A DNA stretch of 64,000 bases from Agelaius tricolor (GCA_023055355.1 JALJCS010000012.1:11072501-11136500); one strand, 5' to 3'; numbered from the stretch's first letter, positions 1-12,962 are shown. Numbers and translations are program-made. Notes: generated by a model not told the origin, from the sequence alone.

Positions 1-1157
1 AATATTTGAGGAACTCAGTGTAGGGCAGATGGCATGAAGGAAGTTGCAGTTATTTTTCTACAAAAAAGGTAGAAATATGTTCAGTATGTAGCACAACAAG
101 CTGCTTCCCTACTAGATCATGTGCCTCCAGCCACATGAGCCTGGTGTTTCCTGTACTAATATTCCAATCAAGTGCCCACTTTAGCCCTTAAGGACAGAGC
201 AGGTCATGTATAATTGTAATGTTTCCTTGAATCACAAAACACTGAGCACAAACTTTTTTTTTAAAAATTTGCATTTGTCTTTGTCTATCTGTTGACTCCC
301 TCATGAATTTTGTTGGCATTTTTCCTCTCTTCCATGCTGCAGGTAGGAGTGTTATAAAAGTTGCACAAAGCTGGGTGCCGTGCTAACTTTGATGGCTAGC
401 TCTGTTACAACCTTCTTTTCTTCTTAACAAAAGGAAAGCAATTGCCTTGAGTAATGCATGAAAATTGGCAGAAGTTACAGATGGCACTGTCAAATAGTGA
501 AAGAAAAAATAATGTCCCATCTACTGTGATTTGCCTGGCAGAATTGAGGATGCTTCTGTCATTTCCCTGACACGATGCTATACTTATCCATGGCACACGG
601 ACAAGACTTGTCATTTAGATAAGAGCTGAAGTGAACAGAGAAAGCAGAGCCCCAGTAGATTTATTAGTTTGGGTTGAATTCAGAAGAAAAACTGCTGTTG
701 AGAATTTTGCTACTCATTTCATGTGATTCTGCACTTGCTGTAAACTATAGCAGCTTGACCCAGTAAAGATGTTCTTGTTTTTTAAACATACCATTGTCTT
801 AAGCTAAAGTGCAATATCTCTCTGCATATCTTGTAAATGGCTCATCTATGCTGGTGATAAAACTTATGCAAAACTGTGGTATCAACCTTGTGTCATTTTT
901 GTTTTTAAGAGCCACCCAAATAAATAGAGCAATCCTAGCAATCTGTATTGTTACATGCACAGAGTCAGTCCCCCAGCTTCAAGCCTTTTAATGTTCTACA
1001 CTGTTCTGTACAGAAGCCATATGTAATTTGAAACAGTGTGTTGCCTTTTCAGGTGTAATTTGGTTTACAACATGTTTATTCTCAGCAGGCTTTTCTCTGG
1101 TCTGTGTGTGACTGAAACCACTTCAAGATGACTTGCACAGTGTGATAAACTTCAATA
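1..1157. other. Non-coding AT-rich spacer
   Basis: The stretch is AT-rich and CpG-poor, with no recognisable exon, RNA gene or repeat. Open frames here are at most about 70 codons and show no domain. A 'gcaggtaggag' donor-like string near 341 has no convincing partner acceptor. I see nothing else in it. Confidence 0.6.
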
Positions 1158-1252
1158 GCAATAATAAAAACAACTTTAAAAACCCCCTAAAACCACAAAA
1201 AACCAACAAACCAAACTAAATCAAACAGAAAAATCCCCCACCCACCTAACAG
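1158..1252. repeat. A/C-only low-complexity tract
   Basis: About 95 bases made almost only of A and C (runs such as aaaaacccccta and aaaccaacaaacc), with very few G or T. Similar tracts recur at 3450, 12963, 15239 and 20190, so it appears to be a recurrent class of simple sequence in this region. I see no flanking element that would explain it as a retroelement tail. Confidence 0.8.
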
Positions 1253-3449
1253 AGAGTAAAGTAAAAGTTTGCCTTATTTACATTGGAACAGATCCAGGAT
1301 GTGTCGGTGGAGGGAAGTATTGAAAGAACTTGTGAAAAAGGTGTAGTTTTGGTGAAGGAAATGGGAACAGGAAATCCCAGAGACAGGTTGTTACCACAGG
1401 TCTGAGGATCCACCCCTCTGGATTCTGTGTAGTCCAAGCTACCTTAAGGGAGCTCAGTTGTTCTCTGTGCCTTTTGCTGCCTGCCCTCTGTGCTCGCTGT
1501 GCATCCAGCCTGGCTGTTCAGATGTCCCCACGGTGAGAGGTCCTGGTGGCGCTGCTGCTCTGCTTGCAGCAGGCTGGGAGGAGCTGTGCGTGTCCTGCAG
1601 GGCTCTGCTGCTGCAAAGCTCTTCCTCAGTACCTGTATGACAGGAGAGGAAAGGATGTGGCAGTGCCCAGAAAATGGGTTGGTTTGGTGTAAAACCTGGC
1701 AGCAAGTCTTTAACATTGGTCACATGTTTGTGACCAAAGTCTGTTATGTAGTACCTTCATGTTCTGCACCCAGGATGTTGACAGGTGTGTTGATTTAGAG
1801 GCTAAGTTCTGTAGAGATGAGAACTGTATCTTCACAGGCATACTTCAGAAAATTGATTAAGTCATAAAGCCTTGATTCCTCAGCCTTAAATGGCTGGGAA
1901 AAAATGTTTTGGGGAGGAAATAGTTTGGTTAGTAGTGGAATATACTGAATTATTGCACAATATTTCTTCCTTTCCTGTTGTAAAAGTTTTCTTGGTACTG
2001 ACCCAATGGCAGTGTCTCTCCTAGGAGGTACTGCTTAGAGACAATAACCTTGGATGCCATCTTTTAAGAACCATGTATTTAAAAGGAATAAATCACTTTG
2101 AAAGAGTTCTGAAGGCTCTACTGGCTGTAGGCTGTTTATGCTGTCCTGGAATAGTGAAGGGGGGAATTCCCAGGGCATGAGAGGGGCCTGGATTGGTGCA
2201 GAGTGGTGTGGCATCTCTTCCATGTCTGTATCCCTCCATAAGGAGGAGGCAGTCACTGATGGCTTCCAACATCATCTTAGGACCTTTCTAATGTGTGTTA
2301 GAGGATGTGGGAGGATAAGGGCACTGGTGTTCTTCACCAGTGTAAAGAAGCAATTGAAACCTTTTGTGCCTCCCCATTGTACATGAATGCAACTGTAACT
2401 GGTATTTTCCTATTTTCTAAAGAACTTGCAGACTCTCTTAATGTCTTCCTTACTTTTAAATTTGTTTTTAAGTTTGTAAAATACTAACTTTCCTACAGCT
2501 AAAAACTAGTATGTATTGGTAGATTTGGTCATAACAAAGATAGGACCTTGGGGAAATTGTGTATTGGGGGAGGAATTCAGTCACTATAGTTCAATATTGC
2601 AAACAATAAAGGGAGTAAATATGTAATGGGAAATAGCTTGAGAGCACACCATTAGTAGGAACAGATGTAAAATGATGAGGATGCAAATGCAAAAACTCTG
2701 AGAAAGCAGAAAGGAGGTATAAATCAAGCAACTTAGTTGCTGGATGTGATACTATTTTTTTTTTCTACTGCACTCTAAAGGACGATGAACGTAGTAAGGA
2801 GCTGATGTGGGGCTGTATCTTTCTTTAGAGTGCTCTCTCTGGAGCCAGTTAGAAGTAAAATGTAAAGGCAGAATTTGAGATAGAATTCATAAACTTTTAT
2901 TTAGATTCATTAAAACATACCCATGCAACTAGAATAAGTGACTCAAATCAATGACCAGACCTTTGGAACAACCTCAGCTTATCTACATTTGTCCCACATA
3001 AAATCCAGTACTTCCATACAAATATCAGGATTCTAATTAGACCTGATGGGGAAGGACACACCACCAAATGGAAGTATGTGAACATTATGTTTCAGCCACG
3101 TGCTTGGTAGTAAGAATGACATAACTGCAATTCTCTATTGCTCTTCAGAGCTGAAGAATTAGCTAAACAAAGGGGTGGCATCAGCTCTAACTGATACAGT
3201 CTGTTTTGAGTCCTATCTCATGGGCAAATTTGCCAGCTCCCCTTTGTGTGTTGGGGCATCCAACAGACTGATCCTAAAAGTGGATAGTGTGTGACCTAAA
3301 CTGTTGTGTTGCCTAATAAAAAGCCACTGCCTGTAAGTCTCCACTGCCAGCAAGAAACACTTCCCCCACTGGAAAACATCAATACTTTTATCTTCCTTCT
3401 CCACCTTGGAAGACATTATTTTGTTTACCAGAATGTTATAGTACCTTGA
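1253..3449. other. Spacer with a GC-richer patch at 1440-1660
   Basis: This is mostly AT-rich spacer. Between about 1440 and 1660 the sequence becomes richer in G, C and CpG (chains of ctgctgctct and gcagcaggctgg). That opens overlapping frames on both strands, up to about 100 codons, simply because stop codons are rarer there. None shows a domain or plausible splice boundaries, so I do not call a gene. An 11-bp T run is near 2755. Confidence 0.5.
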
Positions 3450-3489
3450 GAAAACAAAAAAACCCAAAACAAACCAAAAACCAGGAACA
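3450..3489. repeat. A/C-only low-complexity tract
   Basis: About 40 bases of A and C only (aaaacaaaaaaacccaaaac and similar). It is the same compositional class as the tract at 1158. Confidence 0.75.
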
Positions 3490-5304
3490 ATTTTACCATG
3501 TCAGACCAAAATTCTGTTTAGCCATTTTTAGTTTTCAGCTATGGCAGTAATGAACAGATGTCAAAGCAGGATGAGTGTGGAGTGATCCACTTCCATAGGC
3601 TGTGGAAATCTGCAGTCAGAGCACTACCCAAGTGCAAGACTGCATGAATTGTGTTAGTGTCCATCAATGGATCTATTGTCCGCAAATTGTTTAGTTCCTT
3701 TTTGAACTTGCTTGTTTTCCTGATCACCCCAGTCTTCTGTGGCAAAATAATCAATGGAGTATGTAAAAATATTTATTCTTCTATGCTTTTAGGAGTAGCA
3801 TTAAATAGCATGACATGGGTAATTGTGGTGTTCCGAGAAACAGTCGATAATCACTTCCTATTCATTTTCTCCACATTGATAGAGATGCATGAAATAAGCA
3901 TACTTCATCTTTATTGTCAGGTTTCCACTCTGAAGAGTCCTTTTCCATTCAGTCTCTATTTTTAGAACATCATTTTGTCTCTAATCATCCTTTGTTGCCC
4001 CTTTCTGCTATGTGTGTTATGAGGTTACTAAAATTGCACTCATGATTCAAACTGTGGGCACCCAAAGGATGTATATAAAAACATAATGATGTTTCATGTT
4101 TTGTCCTCTGTTGTTTCCCTAACAATTTCTTATTTACATTTAGACTATTGGAACTGAAATGATATTTTTATCAAAGTAGCTGGTTTTTTTTATCAATATC
4201 AGAGATACTACATTACTTTTTGAGTAGGAAAAGATAATTTCAATCATGTAATTTTTTACTTTTGTTTTCCTGATGGACATTTCTTCACTTATTGATGATG
4301 AATTTCATCTGCCTTTTAATGACTCATTCCGCATTGTTAGGTCTTTCTGGAATTAATCTGTATTTGTATGGTCTTTATTACCATGACTAAATTATCATCA
4401 ACAAGAGAATTGTTTATTCTTATAATTTGCCTTCTGTCTTTTAGCAAATTATCAGTCTGCCAGGGGATGTTCCTTCTCACCCAATGACATTTTATTTTTC
4501 TTAAAGGTCATTGAGAGACTTTTCTAAATTAATTTTTTAAAGAAGATCTAGGATCCTCTATGGCTGGACTATGCTAGCTTGTTTTTGCAAGGTCAGAAAC
4601 GTAATAAATTTGAAATATTATTTTTATTGAAAAAGGAGAAAAGTTGATTTACTTTCCATTCTGCCATGTTGTTGAAAGTACCCAGCAAATTTATTATTTA
4701 TTTACTTTCAACTTCTCTACCCATGTTAAAAGCTTTTGTCAAGGTTTGTAGTTGCTTGGATCAACCTTGCCAACATTCATTTATTTCATATGGAAGTCAG
4801 TTTCAGTGATAGGGCTTTATAGTGTAGCAGGTAGTAAACAGACATTTAATTAAGAAATTCTTTTAAACTCTCGGCTGAATATTATCAGGCATATTGTTCA
4901 GGTGGTGATTTGGCTTGATTAATTTGATTTCAATAATTAAGCCTTCTACAAGCACTGCAGATTTTAATGGATTCTTAGATGTGACCTGGTGAATCTTAGG
5001 AATGCTCTGGGGTGAGAAGGTCCCCACAGCTCTTCCTGTCCTGTGAAACATCAGCACAGAGAGATCATTGAGCTTTTTCCTATGGTTTCAGCTTCACTGA
5101 ATGCTTTGCCTGCCCTTCAAGCACTATCCAGAATGCATCCTGGCTTTTATGTCTTTAGCAATTATTTTCTTTAAAATCTCTGCCTGGCCTTGATACTTTC
5201 ACATTAAACTCTAGGGTGTTATGTTTTGTTCTGTTTTAGTTTTTTTTCCAATTTGTTGTGTCTTCTATTTTCTTAAGAATTTCAACTCTCTGCTCAGTGA
5301 AGAA
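3490..5304. other. Non-coding AT-rich spacer
   Basis: AT-rich DNA with scattered T runs and no recognisable exon, RNA or repeat up to the CR1 element that follows. The longest frames are about 100 codons and featureless. Confidence 0.6.
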
Positions 5305-5541
5305 CCATCGCTTTAAACTGACAGGGTAGGTTTAGATTAGATATTAGGAAGAAATTCCTTACTCTGAGGGGGATGAGGCCCTCAGGTTGCTGAGAATCAA
5401 GGATGCCCCATCCCTGGGAGCATTCAGGCAAGGCCAGGTGTGTCAGTCTGGTCCAGTGGAAGGTGTCCCTGCCCATGGCAGGTGGGTTGGAGCTGGATGA
5501 TCTTTCAAGTCCCTTCCTACCCAGACCCTTCTGTGATTCTG
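5305..5541 (+). mobile_element. CR1 LINE 3' fragment, plus strand
   Basis: This is a 5'-truncated copy of the chicken-repeat-1 (CR1) LINE carrying only the conserved 3' end. In order, it contains the 'tttagattagatattaggaag' type block, 'gaaattccttactctgagg', 'ggatgccccatccctggga', 'ggaaggtgtccctgcccatg', 'gctggatgatctttcaag' and the terminal 'tcccttcctacc ... ctgtgattctg', all in the canonical order for avian CR1 tails. It has no coding capacity. Divergence from the remembered family pattern, including a loss in the 'cactggaacaggttgcccag' block, points to an old copy. The 3' end is at the ATTCTG-like octamer around 5531-5541. The subfamily cannot be assigned by eye. Confidence 0.95.
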
Positions 5542-8500
5542 GGCTAGCCTGCTGCCCCATGAGGACTGAGAGCTTACATCAGCTGAGCGTGGAAGAAGTT
5601 CCAATGGAAAAGGGGGCATTGGCAGAGCTCTTTTATTGCCACACCTTATTAGATCACCTTTCAGGGAAGAAATAATCTGTCTTTTCCAGCAAGAGCCTTT
5701 TTTCATGTAGCCTATGATGAAGATTCACAGTTCAGTCAGTCACTAAAATACAATTAGGGTGAAAGAAAAAAATTACATATCACTTCAATAAACTGTTCAT
5801 TCCTAACAGATTCAGTGTGGTTAGATTTCTCACAAGAGAAAGCCCCTGAAGACAAAAATTAGGCAAATTACCTGGGCCAGTGCTGAGTGCCTGAGAACTG
5901 GGAACTTTTAATTAAGTTGATATAAAACATTTATATGTTAAATGTTCTTTACTTAATATTGGCTGCATAAATAATTCAGCTGAGAAAAAAGATGAAAATT
6001 CTTAGACTAGTAGATTTGACAAGCTTGATTGTGCTCATGAAAGTGTAGACAGAGCTTAAAAATTATATGCTCAGAACAGGGATCCTAATGTCACCATTAT
6101 CACAAGTTACTGAAATGGAAGAAGAGCAGCCTATTAGCTTTTATTTGCTAATAAAATTTGGCTAGTAATAGCAGCAGCAACAAAACCAGCAGGTGCTCTG
6201 TGCCCATTAGTCAAATTTATTATATAACAACAGTATTTGATTACCAGACTGATGACTTGTGAAGCGCTTCTGTATGTCTGTGTGCACAATCCAGAGCCTG
6301 ACTGCAAATACCTGATTGCCAGACAAATCATGTTGGGTTCTTTGGGTTTCATTCCTAATTGGATGAAGCACTTGTGCAAATAGCTGATTGCAGTAAAAGT
6401 CCATTGGAAAGTCTTCCTGGTGGAACCAGAAAATACATTTGGTAGCCTTTGCCTGTCTTATCACAGGGGCCGGACATAAACTCTCTGAAATCACAGAAAA
6501 CTTGTATTTATCAACAGTTCTTAAAAAAAAAATCCTTTCTTTATTTTTTTCCCATTTATTGTATTTTTTAAATGTTTTCAACTGTAAATTGTGCTACTGG
6601 AGTTTATGAGAAAGGTTAATCCACATCAGAAGTCTGGGGCCACAGAGTTTTGCCTTCTGCAAAATGGTCCCAAGTGTGTGCTAAAAATGTATCTGTGTAG
6701 TTTGTGTCCTAAAACAAGGACAAAAATAATGATTTCTGCATTTTTTTATCTGGCATATGCATGTTTTTGCTTCATACACATATGGTTAATTTCCATTTTA
6801 TTGAGTGTGCGGATGGGCTTCACCTGCTAAGCACAGCTTCAAGAGGGAGCAGCCAGGTGTTGGTACTGCTGCACAGAGTTGAAGGGTGGGCAAGAGGGAG
6901 ATGGGAAATGCATCCTGCAAGTCACAGCTTCTATTCCTCACTCCTGCCCAAGGAGGTAGGAGGGCTGCTGTGGCAAACATGAAGCTAAGCACTGCACATT
7001 AATTTCAGACAGTTGTTCTAAAAAAGCAGAACATTTTGATTTACTTGGGTTGGGTTTGATATAGGCATCAAGGGAACTATTTGGGTTTCCCCAGTATGAG
7101 GAGAGGAAAATACAATTTTTATCATTTTTTCACTGATGTTTGGCTGCAGTCTGGCTCCCTTTATTGTACTGGAATAGCAGTGGCTATTAGTATTTTAGTC
7201 CTTCCCTCTCCCCATCAGAACTCTACAGCCCATCTGGAATAGCAGGAACAAAGAGCAGACTTTTAGCCCCAGGTCTGTCAGAGAGGACTCAGTTGAACAG
7301 AAGCTGTTAAAGTAACACCAACGTGCTGAACCTGTATTTGTGTCCTCACCTGACCTCTCTGTATGCACTTTGTTTTGCAACCACCTGTGTCGTCTCTTTC
7401 CTGGGGTCTTCACTACAGGTTTGTGGCCAGGGTAGGGCTGGCACATGGGCTGCCTTGGGGCTCACATCCTCTCACCACACGTGTGGGGACATGTGTGTGC
7501 AGCAGGAGGAGGACAGGAGGCCTGACCTCCTGCCTGCGAATGACTAACTGGATCTTCCCCTCAATTACTTCAAAATGTTAGAGAAAATTTGTTCAGCTTT
7601 TCAGAGCAATTACCTGAGATGAAGGCAGCACAGAAATCATGTAAACTTTCTCTATTAGTGAAAAATACAGTTGAGTATGTTTATTGCTATCATACACAAA
7701 AACATACTGGAAATCGTTTCACTGCAAAGTGAAATAAGAGGTAAAACATTAGAAACACTCATTACAGCCTAAAGTGTTAAGAAATGAAGTGTTTAATAAC
7801 ACAAACAACTGAAAAGAGATTTAAGTATTTGTATTTAAGTCTCTAAGATCTCCTCAAAGAGGGTAACACATGATGGGGAACCTTCCTACATTATCTTAAA
7901 GCATCAGAGTTTTTCAGAGGTCTTGAGTATATGTGTATGAAGTTACATTGCAAGCGAAGGAGGAAAGAATATATAAGATCAATTTAATTATCTATTAATT
8001 TATCTAAATATTAATATAATAATGTATTTATTAATAATTTGATTTCCCACTAACAACCTATTTCCACAGCACATTCTTTGCTCACAGACTGGACTGGAAG
8101 GGACAATGTGGTACTGCTGAGTGGTACTTCACTCTGGTGAAGACCAGCTTCTGTGCAGCACAGTGTGCTGTTTGCAGACAGTTCAGCTTTTAAACAAAAA
8201 TTAAATATGGTGGTTGAGAAATTGTGCTTTGAATGTGAAATGCACTGAAATAGCATTAAAAGTTTTATTATCCTGAAAAGGGAACTCCTTTTGTGCCCTG
8301 CCTGCTATTGGACTCTTTAGTGCCCTGGGTGCTGCAGGTTGAGTCTGTGTGGGCAGAGTTATTTGTGGTGCAGAAAACACTGAATTCCTTGTTGGGAATC
8401 CTACTGAGCCCACACTGCTCATATGCAGCAGGTGTCCTAGCAGGGCAGCTGTGCCTGTGTGTTGCTTTGATACGCATGACTGCCTGCAGGTTTTAAAAAA

Positions 8501-9039
8501 TTCTTTTTATTTGTTTCTTTGGTTTTGTTCACATGTTTTTCATTTGGATGATTATGTTTTGAAGAGAGGACACATTCTTCAAGCCTTGTCTTTTACTTCT
8601 CCTGTAGCTGTCTGTGAATACTGAAGAATACTTCAGTTGTAAATGGACAGAATGTGTTATGAAATTCATCAAGAGGCAATAAACATAAACTTGATAATAT
8701 AATTAAATGTGCTTCTGCAATAGACATTTTCTGGCTGTGAGTGCAGTTCAGCTCTGAACCTTTATGCAGTGACCTCATTAGTGGTGCTGGTAGAGAATGC
8801 AGTAGGACTAGCAACAAGTCTTCAAACAGAGCAAATTAAAACAAATTCCACACCCAAGTAATTGAAGCCTCTGTAAGCTGAGAATTCTAGAAAATTACTT
8901 CTAAGTTTCATCCTTTCAAAAGTTGATTTTTTTTTTCCTCTTCTGGTGATTTTTTTGTTGTCCATTTGGAAAATTTTGACTCTTTTCTTCCTTAGGTTTT
9001 TAATGGAAGTTGAAGTTGCAGGATATTTTCTGTCATCTT
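5542..9039. other. Non-coding spacer
   Basis: AT-rich DNA with no recognised gene. On the minus strand at 6134-6581 there are overlapping open frames (up to 124 codons) with no recognisable domain. Around 7980-8040 the sequence is almost pure A/T (tattaatataataatgtatt type). A slightly GC-richer stretch at 6830-6970 and another at 7420-7550 have no exon boundaries that I trust. Confidence 0.5.
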
Positions 9040-9152
9040 GTGAGGGGATAGAATGTAAGAGAATAGAGATAGTGCAGAAGGCAATCTCACCCCTGAGGAG
9101 TTGCAGCTGTACTAATCACCAAAGATTAGGAGCAGGCCTGCCCTTAATAGGC

Positions 9153-9268
9153 CACAGCTGTGTCCAATAAGGATCAGTGCTATAAAAGAGTGGGTGAGCT
9201 GGGTGAGGAGGGAGTTGGAGTTTGTTGGCTGTGCTGTGAAGAGCTGCCCATGAGAAATCACTGAGAAG
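9153..9268 (+). promoter_or_regulatory. Promoter-like block: CACAGCTGTG, CCAAT, TATAAAAG, then a donor site
   Basis: Within 36 bases there is a perfect E-box palindrome CACAGCTGTG (9153-9162), a CCAAT box (9164-9168) and a TATA box TATAAAAG (9181-9188). A polymerase II start would be expected near 9210. The following GC-richer sequence (gtgagctgggtgaggagg) would be a short leader of about 58 bases. It ends at a donor, AAG|GTATGG, with GT at 9269-9270. The compact layout resembles the U3/R part of an LTR or another repeat-borne promoter, but I cannot identify flanking TG...CA ends, a polyadenylation signal or a primer-binding site. It could also be an ordinary lncRNA promoter or coincidence. 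The motifs are seen; activity is inferred. Confidence 0.4.
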
Positions 9269-9333
9269 GTATGGAAGTTTTACAATAAGATGAAAATATC
9301 ATCTGACTTTTTTCTTTGGTAATTCTTCTGCAG
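9269..9333 (+). other. Possible 65-nt mini-intron
   Basis: It is bounded by GTATGG at 9269 and by a good pyrimidine tract plus acceptor (cttttttctttgg, then ttcttctgcag) ending at 9333. At 65 bases it is at or below the usual lower limit for vertebrate introns, so it may be an unspliced coincidence. It links the promoter-like block upstream to a strong-context ATG 33 bases downstream. Confidence 0.2.
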
Positions 9334-9366
9334 AGAGAGTTCTCCAATACTAAAGACAAGTCCACC

Positions 9367-9468
9367 ATGGGAGGAAAGGCTTTGAAGGGAGTCTCTGCCA
9401 AATTTTGGTGTCTTTCTGCTCAGTACCTCTCTCAATTCATTCAATTTATGAATGAGCAGTCATTTTAG
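9367..9468 (+). CDS. Possible 33-codon small ORF with strong start context
   Basis: The ATG at 9367 lies in TCCACCATGG, close to the ideal vertebrate start context (A at -3, G at +4), and runs 33 codons to TAG at 9466-9468. The predicted peptide begins MGGKALKGV and contains FWCLSAQYLSQF. It has no transmembrane segment or domain that I know. What makes it notable is position: it is the first ATG after the acceptor of the possible mini-intron downstream of the CCAAT/TATA block. It may be a real microprotein, a residual reading frame of a repeat element, or chance. I do not assign a function. Confidence 0.15.
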   Translation: MGGKALKGVSAKFWCLSAQYLSQFIQFMNEQSF

Positions 9469-11109
9469 GCTATTGATCAAAATGTGTGGCAACATTGACC
9501 AAAATGAGAGGTATGGCTTGGCTACTATTAATTTAGGAATTTAAGTTTAGTTTTTACTCCAGTATCTCTGAAATACATATTGTCTATAAAATCCCATGTA
9601 AACAAATCTTTGAAAGTTAGAGGGCCCTGTTCCTTCTTGTGGGTAGTGCCCCAGCCCCTTGTGGTCAGGTGCCTGGAGGACTCAAGGATGCCACTGAAGA
9701 AATTCTGACTTTGTTCTCTGCTAGCATTGCATTATTTGCTTTAAAGTATTTGAGTCCTCTTGTTCAACAGTGATACACAGGCTTTGTGATGTGGCTGAGG
9801 GGAAAAAAAAGTCAGTATCACAAACTGCTCTAAAATAATTCAGCAAAAGAGGAAATGAAGCAATTCCAGCTCTGGGATGAGTATACTGACACTTAAAAGC
9901 TTCTGGTTTTGCATTAAAAATGATAAATAGCAAAATGCAGATTTTCAGCACCTTGATGTTATAGAGGATTTGGAATATGCTTATCTGTTTGCTGATTAAA
10001 GCTTGTAAAGCAGTGGGGACCTGTGCTTTAGTTGAAGAAAACATTTAGATCTCCTTTCACTTCCAACAGGTGAATAGTTTAGCTGAGGTGTGGCTTTAAA
10101 CCTGAACATGCAGAAATATCATGCTGACATCTTTAGTCTTCCTCTGTTTCTTCCAAGTTCATTGGTCAAAGTTCATTGGGCCTTATGCAGGAGATGGGAT
10201 TAGTTCAATGGCAGAGGCTGTGGTTAAGTCCCTTGGGACAAGCCAAGATGAAGAGCCAGTGGTTTTTCTGCAAGTTGTTCTGCACACCACAGCAGTGCTG
10301 CAAGCAGGCCCAGACCACAAAAGTGTTTTGGGTAAAATACAGCGCAAAGGAACGAGAGCCTGGGGGCTTCTCCATGTGAGATTGTGATTGCCTTACCTTG
10401 ACTGAGGTGAGCCAGGTTTGAGGTCACTTGGAAATGGCCAAGTGCCCTTAAACCTGACTCAGCTTTGTCAAGGTAATGCAGTCATGATCATGGCTGTGGC
10501 TCATAGTAGGAGAACAAACAGTAAGAGGTGGAGGGAAGGAGTTTGGAAGTAGCTGATTGCTCTGCATTCTTACCTGCAGCAAGGTTGTAGGGTTTTTCTT
10601 CCCAATCCTTTTTCAGTTTTTCCTGGGCATTTTGTGAAATGTGAAGGGAAATGTCCACAGCAAATTAATCCTGGGAATGAATCTGTGGTGTTGGCATAAT
10701 TAATTTTCTTATGCTGCATTACCTGGGCTAAAAACAATAGCACAAGCAGCTGGTAAATGATCCAGTTTCTCTTGCACATAAGAAAGGTGGAGACAGCAAT
10801 TTTCCTGTTTTTTTTGTTCCTCCTTCTTCCCTGTACTTAAGTGGTGTTAAAGGGTTTCTGCAGGTCAAGTATGGCTCTGTGGATTTTTCACACTTTCCCC
10901 CAAGTAAGTAGAAGTTCATTGAAACAAATCTTTCAGTGTTGATGGGTCTGTTTTGGCAAAGCTTCTATCAAAAGGATGTTTTAAATTCTAGCATGTAACT
11001 CCTACCCATTCATCCCTCTTCCCTATCCCTGTAGTGTCTGTATTGTTCTATATTTATAGTTTTTACCTGGTATTCAAGAGTGTTTTCTGTACTGCATCTG
11101 AGTGCTGTG
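9469..11109. other. Non-coding spacer
   Basis: AT-rich with no recognisable exon or repeat. Minus-strand frames at 9721-10044 and plus-strand frames at 10121-10387 are open by chance and show no domain. I see nothing else in it. Confidence 0.55.
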
Positions 11110-11152
11110 GAGGAGCCTTTTGTTTTGGTGCAAATGGAAAACAAATGCCAAA
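11110..11152 (+). repeat. Dispersed repeat copy A (unrecognised family)
   Basis: The 34-base core at 11119-11152 (tttgttttggtgcaaatgg ... acaaatgccaaa) recurs at 14293-14326 with a single substitution, in the same orientation. Both are preceded by AGGAG and three divergent bases. Identity of 33 of 34 at 3.2 kb distance is far beyond chance. Outside the core the two loci drift apart quickly, with weak shared words (gtccag, gcagg/taggaag). I do not recognise the family; it is not CR1 3' sequence. Confidence 0.7.
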
Positions 11153-12962
11153 AGTTTGCTAAATAGAGGTCCAGTTTTGCAGGAAACTTTAGTAAGGACA
11201 ACTGCAGGAGAAACCTTCCTACTAATTCGAGACTCTCACTCATCCTTTCATCTTATTACATTGTCAGAATCTGTAGGTGGAAGGGCTGATACTCTGTAAG
11301 ATGTGGCACACCTGAGCTATTAGGAGAAATCTGCTGTAATTGGGTGTATCAATGGTAAGTTGATACAGTGCTGGTTGTAAGATAATATTTCTGTTCTAAC
11401 TGTGTTTTCTTCTGCCATTCCCCCTCACTGAAATGAAGCCTAAGTACCTTTGACTTCTAGGTATTGACTTCTGTATACATGTATTTGTGGATAGAGCTTA
11501 TTTGTGGAAAAACATGCCTACAGTTGTAAAGCATCAGCATTACCCTCTTCTCTTCCCTTACATTTCTGTGAAGCAGAACTGCCCTCCTGCAGAGTTCTGT
11601 CACATTCAGTTACAATGCCTCACTACAGACCACAAAATGGAATGGCAAATTCACATCTACATTTGTAAAAGAGCATCCCTGCATCATTTTTAATTCCAGC
11701 TCTTTGATCCTGCTCTCCTGGTGCCCTGAATTGGGAGGGATGGTTGGAAGCTCTGTATTGCACAGTCCTTGATGTAAGAGCCTGTGCCAGCAGGCTGACA
11801 AGGAAAAAGCTAGGGCATCTGAGATTTCATGGTTTAACTCTGAATTCAAAGCCTATTAATGATTTGTTACAGATAATTGCAATCCCCATCTTTTAGTTGT
11901 ATTTATATAGTGTCACAGTCTCATTTTATTTGTCCTCTGTAATATATTTTTATCTATGAAAAATTGTTAACTAACAGATATGAAGATTTTGTGTTCTTTG
12001 GATTTTTTTAAATATGTATGAAAAGGTATGCATGTTTGTTTATGTCATGTTTCTTACACTGTTTGTGTGGTTTGAGCTTAGAAAATGTTTTGGGATATTA
12101 TTAGTCTTGCAGCAGCATACAGGATGGTCATGGAGGAGTGTTTAACCTCTCATGGGGCTCTGTGTTGTTTGAAAAGTCATGGAGAGAAGATTTTGAGAAG
12201 AAGGCGTAGAGAGGAATTTTATAAGCAATATTGCAATTTTACTGTGATTTTTAGATTAGATTTTAATATACATAGAAGTAAACTATGTTCAAGGCCATAT
12301 CCTGTGAATTGTAAAAGATCTGGAAAATGAAGTCAAATCTTGTATCTTCACCTATGACTTTTTCTGAAGATCACCTCAGTTAATCACTTCTAAAACTGTT
12401 TTCCTTACTCTTACAAGTTGCAGTGGAAGATGAATGGGCATCTTTGCATTTCAGTATTCTCAGTCTTACATTAGTACTATGCTAAATGCTGTCTTTTTGC
12501 AGGTTCAGTTTCACAATTTTTTTTTTCTTTTTGGTTCCTTTCCTGATCTGTGTCACAGAATATTATTCTTGGCAATGAAGATAGCATTGAAAAATCATAA
12601 AATACCCAGCCACTTACAGTAGGAAAGTAAAAAAAAAGCCCAATTCTAACAAAAATAATGCTTAACTAGTGCTCATTCAAAAGATGTTAATTTATTGGTA
12701 TATTTGGATATTCTGTGTGAAAGTAAATACATAAGTACATAAAGGAATTAAATGTATAGGTTGTATTTATAAAGCTGTTAAATTTAATGACATAAACTTA
12801 AAATGGAGATGCTACAGGAGATGGAACCCTATAGGGAAAAGCTACTGTAGAAATACTTGTATCAGCCCCACCAGCTGTCAATATGCTTTTGGATCAATTT
12901 ATGAAGTAACTTATCCCTTTTGGTTAAGAATAAATAAATCATTAAGCAGACTAAAAGTCTTA
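11153..12962. other. Non-coding AT-rich spacer
   Basis: AT-rich DNA with T runs near 12518. No exon, RNA or named repeat is recognised. Confidence 0.6.

Noticed and set aside
1490..1798. 102-codon plus-strand frame in a GC-richer patch
   Set aside because: It uses a non-ATG start, is overlapped by frames on the other strand, and has no domain or splice context; low stop-codon density in GC-rich DNA explains it.
6207..6581. 124-codon minus-strand frame
   Set aside because: No recognisable family, signal or membrane segment. The start is in A/T-rich low-complexity sequence, and the length is within chance expectation.
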